Of a stretch of 64,000 nucleotides of DNA, positions 58,631 to 64,000 are shown piece by piece. Below the pieces are notes generated by a model. The model was not told where the DNA came from, searched no databases, and worked only from the letters and a program-made list of their open reading frames with translations. The position numbers and the translations under genes are program-made. The DNA is from Thermoanaerobaculales bacterium (GTDB taxonomy: Bacteria > Acidobacteriota > Thermoanaerobaculia > Thermoanaerobaculales > Sulfomarinibacteraceae). Where the stretch lies: positions 45,240 to 109,239 of the forward strand of contig DAOPQC010000013.1 of the NCBI GenBank assembly GCA_035358815.1. Reading direction: 5' to 3'. Within the stretch, counting starts at the first letter, position 1, and each line of letters starts with the position of its first letter.

Positions 58631-59002
58631 CTAGATCACTTCCGGCGCCAGCGACACGATCTTCATGAAGCGGCGCTCGCGCAGCTCTCGGGCGACCGGA
58701 CCGAACACCCGGGTGCCGATCGGGTCGTGCTCGGCATTGACCAGCACCGCCGCGTTCTCGTCGAACTTGATGTAGGAGCCGTCGCGCCGCCGGGTCCGCA
58801 TCCTGGTTCGCACCACGACCGCCTTGACGACCGTCCCCTTTTTGATGTCCGAGTCGGGCGCCGCCTCCTTGACCGAGCACACGATGATGTCGCCGATTCC
58901 GGCGTAGCGGGGCGCCGAGGACCCACCCAGCTGGCGGATCGCCTGGAGCTTGCGCGCCCCGGAGTTGTCCGCCACGTTGAGCATCGTTCCCATCTGGATC
59001 AT
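58631..59002 (-). CDS. rplN: 50S ribosomal protein L14
   Basis: A 123-residue protein: MIQMGTMLNVADNSGARKLQ and GTRVFGPVARELRERRFMKI. Length and sequence are standard for L14, which forms part of the inter-subunit bridge. Confidence 0.98.
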   Translation of the reverse strand: MIQMGTMLNVADNSGARKLQAIRQLGGSSAPRYAGIGDIIVCSVKEAAPDSDIKKGTVVKAVVVRTRMRTRRRDGSYIKFDENAAVLVNAEHDPIGTRVFGPVARELRERRFMKIVSLAPEVI

Positions 59003-59015
59003 GGCGTCGCCTCCC

Positions 59016-59282
59016 TCACTCCGCGCGCTCGAGGATCCTGCGCACGCGCCAGCGCTTGCGCCGCGACACCGGGCGGCACTCCTCGATCAGCACCCGGTCG
59101 CCGGCGTTGCAGGTGTTCTCCTCGTCGTGCGCCATGAGCTTCGATGATGTCCGCACGAACCGGTGGTACAGCGGGTGCATGACGAAGTTCTCCACCTTCA
59201 CCACCACCGACTTGTCGGCGGCGCTGGAGGTGACGACTCCGACCTTGGTGGCCTTGCGGTGGGTGGCCGTCGCGTCGCTCAT
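59016..59282 (-). CDS. rpsQ: 30S ribosomal protein S17
   Basis: An 88-residue OB-fold protein with GVVTSSAADKSVVVKVENFV, HPLYHRFVRTSSKLMAHDEE and GDRVLIEECRPVSRRKRWRV. It overlaps rpmC by four bases (ATGA). Confidence 0.97.
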   Translation of the reverse strand: MSDATATHRKATKVGVVTSSAADKSVVVKVENFVMHPLYHRFVRTSSKLMAHDEENTCNAGDRVLIEECRPVSRRKRWRVRRILERAE

Positions 59283-59482
59283 GGGTTCCTCTCCTGGCTG
59301 ACCCGCTGGTTGATCACGGTCAGCACGCGGGCGATGTCCTTGCGTACCTCACGGATCTTCTGCGGGTTCTCGATCTGGCCCGTGGACTTCTGGAAGCGCA
59401 GCTTGAAAAGCTGCTCCTCGAGGTCCCCGAGCTGCTTGCGGAGCTCGTCGTCCGAGCGATCCCGGATCTCCTTCACCTTCAT
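59279..59482 (-). CDS. rpmC: 50S ribosomal protein L29
   Basis: A 67-residue two-helix protein, MKVKEIRDRSDDELRKQLGD with FKLRFQKSTGQIENPQKIRE. It sits at the tunnel exit where trigger factor and SRP bind. It overlaps rplP by four bases. Confidence 0.97.
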   Translation of the reverse strand: MKVKEIRDRSDDELRKQLGDLEEQLFKLRFQKSTGQIENPQKIREVRKDIARVLTVINQRVSQERNP

Positions 59483-59895
59483 GGCGACCCTCCCCTGCTG
59501 ACGAAACGGGTCCTGATCGGGAGCTTGTGCGCCGCCAGCCGCATCGCCTCGCGGGCGATCTCCTCGGTCACGCCCTCCATCTCGTAGAGGATCCGCGCCG
59601 GCTTGACCACGACCACCCACTCCTCGGGGTTCCCCTTGCCCTTGCCCATGCGGGTCTCGAGCGGCTTCTTGGTGACCGGCTTGTCGGGGAAGACCCGGAT
59701 CCAGATCTTGCCGCCGCGCTTGACGTGGCGGGTCATCGCGATTCGGGCGGCCTCGATCTGGCGCGCCGTGACCCAGCCCCGCTCGGTCGCCTGCAGCGCG
59801 TAGTCACCGAACGACAGCGTGGAGCCGCGCTCGGCCACCCCGCGGTTGCTGCCGCGCTGCTGCTTGCGATACTTGACCTTCTTCGGCATCAACAT
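59479..59895 (-). CDS. rplP: 50S ribosomal protein L16
   Basis: A 138-residue protein: MPKKVKYRKQQRGSNRGVAE after two leader residues, ITRHV-type MTRHVKRGGKIWIRVFPDKP and KGKGNPEEWVVVVKPARILY. The first ATG (59895) has AGGAG nine bases upstream; the second, six bases on, gives the canonical N-terminus. L16 helps organise the peptidyl-transferase region. Confidence 0.97.
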   Translation of the reverse strand: MLMPKKVKYRKQQRGSNRGVAERGSTLSFGDYALQATERGWVTARQIEAARIAMTRHVKRGGKIWIRVFPDKPVTKKPLETRMGKGKGNPEEWVVVVKPARILYEMEGVTEEIAREAMRLAAHKLPIRTRFVSRGGSP

Positions 59896-59905
59896 GGCAC
59901 GACTC

Positions 59906-60559
59906 CTACAGGCGCCCGCGCACCGACCGCGCCCGGTAGCGCTCGCCCCGGTACACCCAGACCTTGACGCCGATCACGCCGTAGGTGGTGAACGCGGTCT
60001 CGAAACCGTAGTCGATATCCGCCTTGAGGGTGTGCAGCGGCAGACGGCCCTGCTGGTACCACTCGGAGCGCGCGATCTCGGCCCCGTTGAGGCGGCCGGC
60101 GCAGCGGATCTTGATCCCCTGGGCGCCGAAGCGCAGCGCGTTCTCGATCGCCCGCCGCATCGCGCGGCGGTAGGCGATGCGCCGCTCGAGCTGGCGCGCC
60201 ACGTTCTGCGCGATCAGGTGCGAGTCGATCTCCGGGCGCTGGATCTCCTGGATGTTGATGTGGATGTCCTGGCCGTAGCGGCGCATCAGGTCATCGCGCA
60301 GCTTGTCGACCTCGGCGCCCTTGCGGCCGATGATGATCCCCGGCCGGCCCGACAGGATGTTGACGCGCAGCTTGTTGGCGGCGCGCTCGACATCGATCGC
60401 GCTCACCGCCGCGTTGGCGAGGCGCCGGTGGAGCTCGTCCCGCAGCTGCAGGTCCTCGTGGAGCAGGTTGGCGTAGGCTCCGCCGCCGGCGTACCACCGC
60501 GACCGCCAGGTGTTGTTGTATCCGAGGCGAAAGCCGTACGGATGCGTCTTCTGTCCCAC
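59906..60559 (-). CDS. rpsC: 30S ribosomal protein S3
   Basis: A 217-residue protein with MGQKTHPYGFRLGYNNTWRS, a KH domain carrying LSGRPGIIIGRKGAEVDKLR, and RRAMRRAIENALRFGAQGIK. It lines the mRNA entry tunnel. Ten bases separate it from rplP and from rplV. Confidence 0.97.
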   Translation of the reverse strand: MGQKTHPYGFRLGYNNTWRSRWYAGGGAYANLLHEDLQLRDELHRRLANAAVSAIDVERAANKLRVNILSGRPGIIIGRKGAEVDKLRDDLMRRYGQDIHINIQEIQRPEIDSHLIAQNVARQLERRIAYRRAMRRAIENALRFGAQGIKIRCAGRLNGAEIARSEWYQQGRLPLHTLKADIDYGFETAFTTYGVIGVKVWVYRGERYRARSVRGRL

Positions 60560-60569
60560 TGCGACCTCC

Positions 60570-60914
60570 CTACGATTCCCGCACCGCGAGCTCGACCGTG
60601 ATGTGGCACATCCTTCTCAGGATGCGGTGCATCCTCACCCACTTCGAGGCCGGCCGGCCGCGGCGCATCCGGGGCCCGTCGTCGACGGTGATGGCGCTGA
60701 TGAACACCTTGTCCACATCGACGCCCGGCTGGGCCTGCTCCAGGTTGGCAAGGGCGGACCGCACCACCTTCGCCACGTCGCGCGCGGCGTGCTTGTCGGA
60801 GAGCCGCAGCGACCTCAGGGCCGGCTCCACCTCGTGGCCGCGCACCATGTCGGCAAGGAGCCGGACCTTGCGGGGCGAGGAGCGATAGTACCGAAGCTGT
60901 GCTCGAGATTCCAT
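60570..60914 (-). CDS. rplV: 50S ribosomal protein L22
   Basis: A 114-residue protein: YYRSSPRKVRLLADMVRG, ANLEQAQPGVDVDKVFISAI and the tunnel hairpin RMRRGRPASKWVRMHRILRR. Standard length and position. Confidence 0.97.
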   Translation of the reverse strand: MESRAQLRYYRSSPRKVRLLADMVRGHEVEPALRSLRLSDKHAARDVAKVVRSALANLEQAQPGVDVDKVFISAITVDDGPRMRRGRPASKWVRMHRILRRMCHITVELAVRES

Positions 60915-60924
60915 CCTGACCCCC

Positions 60925-61203
60925 TTAGTGCGCCCCTCGCTCCTTCTTGCCGCTGTGGCCGCGGAACGTCCGCGTCGGAGCGAACTCGCCGAGCTTGTGA
61001 CCGACCATGTTCTCGGTCACGTAGACCGGCACGAACTTGTGGCCGTTGTGGACGGCGATGGTGTGACCCACCATCAGGGGAGTGATCGTGGACCGGCGGG
61101 ACCAGGTCTTGATGACCCGGCGGTCGCCGGCGGCGCCGAGCGAGTCCACCTTCTTGGCGAGGTGCTCGTCCACGAACGGTCCCTTGTGAACTGATCGAGG
61201 CAT
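60925..61203 (-). CDS. rpsS: 30S ribosomal protein S19
   Basis: A 92-residue protein: MPRSVHKGPFVDEHLAKKVD, KTWSRRSTITPLMVGHTIAV and GHKLGEFAPTRTFRGHSGKK. It partners S13 in the subunit head. Confidence 0.98.
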   Translation of the reverse strand: MPRSVHKGPFVDEHLAKKVDSLGAAGDRRVIKTWSRRSTITPLMVGHTIAVHNGHKFVPVYVTENMVGHKLGEFAPTRTFRGHSGKKERGAH

Positions 61204-61213
61204 GTCCCCTCCC

Positions 61214-62035
61214 CTACTTCCGGCGCCGGGCGACGATCAGGCGGTCGGAGGCCTGCTTGCCGCGGGTCTTGGCGCCCTTGGTCGGCCATCCCCAGGGCGA
61301 CACCGGGTGGCGTCCCTTGTTGCGCCCCTCGCCGCCGCCGTGCGGGTGGTCGACCGGGTTCATGGCGGTGCCGCGGGTCTGCGGCCGGACGTTGAGCCAG
61401 CGCGAGCGCCCCGCCTTGCCGATCTTGATGTTGCTCTGCTCGGCGTTGCCGACCTGCCCGATCGTCGCCATGCAGACCGACAGCACCATCCGCATTTCGC
61501 CCGAGGGCATGCGGACGGTGGTGTACTTGCCTTCCTTGGCCATGATCTGGGCCGAGGTCCCGGCCGACCGCACCATCTGGCCGCCCTTGCCGGGCTTGAG
61601 CTCCAGGTTGTGGACCAGCGTGCCGAGCGGGATGTTGCCGATCGGCATCGCGTTGCCCGACCGCACGTCGACCTTGGTCCCGGAGATCACGGTGTCGCCC
61701 GGGTTGACCCCGGCCGGCGCCAGGATGTAGCGCTTCTCGCCGTCCGCGTAGTGCAGCAGGGCGATGTTGGCGGACCGGTTGGGGTCGTACTCGATCGTCG
61801 CCACCCGGCCCGGCACGTCGACCTTGTCGCGCCGGAAGTCGATGGTCCGCAGGCGGCGCTTGTGGCCGCCGCCGCGATGCCGGGAGGTGATGTGGCCGTC
61901 CGAGTTGCGGCCCGATGACCGGGTCTTGCCCTTGGTCAGCTTCTTCAGCGGCCGAGTCTCGGTGATCTCGGCGAAGTCCGATCCGGTCACGAACCTGCGA
62001 CCGGGGGACGTCGGTTTGTAGCCGCGGGTGCCCAT
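61214..62035 (-). CDS. rplB: 50S ribosomal protein L2
   Basis: A 273-residue protein: KPTSPGRRFVTGSDFAEITE, GRNSDGHITSRHRGGGHKRR and the catalytic-centre segment MNPVDHPHGGGEGRNKGRHP with the conserved histidine. It is one of the largest, most conserved 50S proteins. Ten bases separate it from rplW and rpsS. Confidence 0.98.
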   Translation of the reverse strand: MGTRGYKPTSPGRRFVTGSDFAEITETRPLKKLTKGKTRSSGRNSDGHITSRHRGGGHKRRLRTIDFRRDKVDVPGRVATIEYDPNRSANIALLHYADGEKRYILAPAGVNPGDTVISGTKVDVRSGNAMPIGNIPLGTLVHNLELKPGKGGQMVRSAGTSAQIMAKEGKYTTVRMPSGEMRMVLSVCMATIGQVGNAEQSNIKIGKAGRSRWLNVRPQTRGTAMNPVDHPHGGGEGRNKGRHPVSPWGWPTKGAKTRGKQASDRLIVARRRK

Positions 62036-62045
62036 GGCGGCCTCC

Positions 62046-62339
62046 TCAGATTCCCTCGAAGAACTCGAGCGTCTTCGACCCCGGGGCGAGCGTCACGTAC
62101 GCCTTGCGGGTTGCCGGGCGGTGCGAGACGACGCGGCCGTACCGCATCATCGGCTTGCCCTTGCGGTTGACGATGTTGACGTCGGTGACGCGGACGTCGA
62201 ACAGCTCCTCGACGGCCTTGCGCACCTGGATCTTGTTGGCGCGCCGGTTGACCTCGAAGCAGACCGTGTTCTCGCGCTCCTGCATCACCGTCGTCTTCTC
62301 GGTGATGAGCGGCCGCAGGATGATCTCGCGCGGCTTCAT
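62046..62339 (-). CDS. rplW: 50S ribosomal protein L23
   Basis: A 97-residue protein: IILRPLITEKTTVMQERENT, NRRANKIQVRKAVEELFDVR and VTDVNIVNRKGKPMMRYGRV. It forms the trigger-factor/SRP docking site. It overlaps rplD by four bases. Confidence 0.97.
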   Translation of the reverse strand: MKPREIILRPLITEKTTVMQERENTVCFEVNRRANKIQVRKAVEELFDVRVTDVNIVNRKGKPMMRYGRVVSHRPATRKAYVTLAPGSKTLEFFEGI

Positions 62340-62959
62340 GGCTGCACCTCCGCCAGCGTCTTCACGGCCGGCTCGGAAGCGACGATCCAGCGGTGGTTGA
62401 GGACCTCGTAGGCATTGAGCGAGGCCGCGTCGAGCATCGTCACGTTCGGCCGGTTGCGGCTCGCCAGGTGGAGGTTGAGGTTCTCGAGCCCGTCGACCAG
62501 CAGCACCGTCTCGCCGGCGATGCCGAGCCGCGCCAGCCGGTCAACGAAGCCCTTGGTCCTCGGCTCGTCGAGCTCGAGCGTGTCGAGCACGACCAGGCGC
62601 CCCTCGGCGGCCCGCTGCGACAGCACGCCGTAGAGCGCGGCCCGGCGCGCCTTGCGGTTGACCTTCTTGGCATAGGAGCGGGGCACCGGCCCGTGCACGG
62701 TGCCGCCGTGCCGCCACAGCGGCGACCGGCGGGAGCCGGCGCGCGCGCGCCCGGTGTGCTTCTGCTTCCAGGGCTTGACCCCGGTCCCGGCCACCTCGCC
62801 GCGGCCCTTGACCTTGTGGGTGCCCCGGCGCTGGCCGTCGAGGTAGGCGCGAACCACCTCCCAGACCAGGTGCTGGCTCACGTCGCGCGCGAACAGCCCG
62901 TCCGGGAGCTCGATCGCCCCGACGACCTCGTTGTCCCAGTTCCTGACGTCGATCTTCAT
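62336..62959 (-). CDS. rplD: 50S ribosomal protein L4
   Basis: A 207-residue protein starting MKIDVRNWDNEVVGAIELPD. The extended loop KGRGEVAGTGVKPWKQKHTG with RARAGSRRSPLWRHGG reaches the tunnel wall. In E. coli L4 represses the S10 operon; the leader lies beyond this window. The ATG at 62959 has GGGAGG upstream; the extra in-frame codons before it are not conserved. Confidence 0.97.
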   Translation of the reverse strand: MKIDVRNWDNEVVGAIELPDGLFARDVSQHLVWEVVRAYLDGQRRGTHKVKGRGEVAGTGVKPWKQKHTGRARAGSRRSPLWRHGGTVHGPVPRSYAKKVNRKARRAALYGVLSQRAAEGRLVVLDTLELDEPRTKGFVDRLARLGIAGETVLLVDGLENLNLHLASRNRPNVTMLDAASLNAYEVLNHRWIVASEPAVKTLAEVQP

Positions 62960-62973
62960 GACCCTCCCTCCCC

Positions 62974-63600
62974 TCACATCGCCTTGACGATCCGGACGTA
63001 GCTGTTGCGTGCGCCCGGAACGCCACCCTTGATGAAGAGCAGGTTGCGGTCGGCGTCGACCTTGACCACTCTCGCGTTCTTGACCGTGACCCGGGCGTTG
63101 CCCATCTGGCCCGGCAGCCTCGTGCCCGGGTAGACGCGGGACGGGTAGGCCGAGGCGCCGATCGCGCCCGGAGCGCGATGGAACATCGAGCCGTGGGTCG
63201 CCCGGCCGCCCTTGTAGTTGTGGCGGCGGATCACGCCCTGGTAGCCGCGCCCGCGCGAGCGACCGATCACGTGCACCCGGTCGTCGGCGGTGAAGATGTC
63301 GGCCAGCACCGAGTCGCCGGGCTTGGCGGCATCGTCCGCGTCCACCGGGACCTCGCCGAGCATCCGGGTCGGCGGCACGCCGGCCTGCGCGAAGTGCCCC
63401 TGCATGGCCTTCGGCGCGTCGCGGCGAGGGCTGCGCTCGACCAGGCCCAGCTGCACCGCCCGGTAGCCGTCACGCTCCTCGCTCTTGCGCTGCACGACCA
63501 CGCACGGGCCGGCCTCGATGACGGTCACCGGGATCACCCGGCCATCGTCATCGAAGATCTGGGTCATGCCCACCTTCTTGCCGAGAATTCCGCGTACCAT
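62974..63600 (-). CDS. rplC: 50S ribosomal protein L3
   Basis: A 208-residue protein: MVRGILGKKVGMTQIFDDDG, GRGYQGVIRRHNYKGGRATH and GTRLPGQMGNARVTVKNARV. I chose ATG 63600, with AGGTGA six bases upstream and the family N-terminus. An ATG at 63606 forms a TGATG overlap with the rpsJ stop and would add two residues. Confidence 0.96.
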   Translation of the reverse strand: MVRGILGKKVGMTQIFDDDGRVIPVTVIEAGPCVVVQRKSEERDGYRAVQLGLVERSPRRDAPKAMQGHFAQAGVPPTRMLGEVPVDADDAAKPGDSVLADIFTADDRVHVIGRSRGRGYQGVIRRHNYKGGRATHGSMFHRAPGAIGASAYPSRVYPGTRLPGQMGNARVTVKNARVVKVDADRNLLFIKGGVPGARNSYVRIVKAM

Positions 63601-63605
63601 CGCCA

Positions 63606-63926
<321 letters not shown>

Positions 63927-63929
63927 CTT

Positions 63930-64000
63930 CTACTCCACGATCTCGGTGATCGAGCCGGCGCCGACGGTGCGGCCGCCCTCCCGAATCGCGAACCTCAGCC
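63930..64000 (-). CDS. tuf: Elongation factor Tu (C-terminal end only)
   Basis: Only the last 23 codons lie in the window. They encode LRFAIREGGRTVGAGSITEI and VE before a TAG stop, the highly conserved end of EF-Tu domain III. The rest, and presumably fusA, rpsG and rpsL, are expected beyond the right edge. Confidence 0.93.
   Translation of the reverse strand, partial: LRFAIREGGRTVGAGSITEIVE

Overview
This 64 kb window is a GC-rich (about 70%) chromosomal segment of a diderm bacterium. The evidence for two membranes is a LolA-like lipoprotein carrier, SecDF-YajC, a periplasmic Do/HtrA protease and a type IV pilus cluster with PilY1. The mix of a bifunctional Rel, a Bat (aerotolerance) operon, an Agl23-like glycosyltransferase, DUF3467, and a joined S10-spc-alpha ribosomal operon would fit Acidobacteriota (for example a Thermoanaerobaculia-like lineage). 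That placement is inference from gene content; no 16S gene is present.

Layout. 1-9.3 kb: the start of pilM (leftward), a divergent control region with a Crp-like site, rpmB, the ppGpp enzyme Rel, then a leftward block lolA-like, tgt, yajC, secD, secF. 9.7-13.6 kb: a DUF3467 protein, an HtrA/DegP protease and a GAF-GGDEF diguanylate cyclase. 13.7-20.9 kb: a tightly overlapping leftward Bat operon (moxR, DUF58, membrane protein, batA, fused batB-batC, batD). 21.1-28.8 kb: a serine/threonine kinase and a metallo-beta-lactamase-fold protein (rightward), a double-domain M16 peptidase (leftward) and the GTPase BipA (rightward). 29.2-41.6 kb: a leftward pilus/pilin-like operon, read as agl23-NHL, fimT-like, pilV-like, pilW-like, pilX-like, a VWA plus Thr-Pro-repeat surface protein, pilY1 and two small exported proteins. 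42.0-48.3 kb: a hybrid histidine kinase, two small membrane-anchored proteins, and a beta-CASP ribonuclease paired with a YihY/BrkB membrane protein. 48.6-64.0 kb: the complete leftward superoperon from tuf (partial) and rpsJ down to rplQ, ending in a clear intrinsic terminator.

The most unusual content lies between the genes. About ten full copies and some fragments of one roughly 240-340 bp structured repeat sit in nearly every large intergenic gap from 0.9 to 48.6 kb, and none lies inside the ribosomal superoperon. Each copy has C-rich hexamer runs (CGTTCC, CGCTTC), a long interrupted hairpin and, at one or both ends, a G-rich inverted box related to GGATCTAGGATCTGGGGG. The hairpin exists in two versions whose middle stem is swapped on both arms at once, which is compensatory change and implies that the fold itself is maintained. 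The end box also supplies the stop codons of three genes. I did not recognise this family and consider it the best candidate for an undescribed element.

Start sites follow two habits. Inside operons, TGATG or ATGA/GTGA stop-start overlaps are the rule. At the head of several single transcripts a -10 hexamer lies only 6-7 bases before the start codon (rel, the kinase, the diguanylate cyclase, the lolA-like gene), suggesting leaderless mRNAs.
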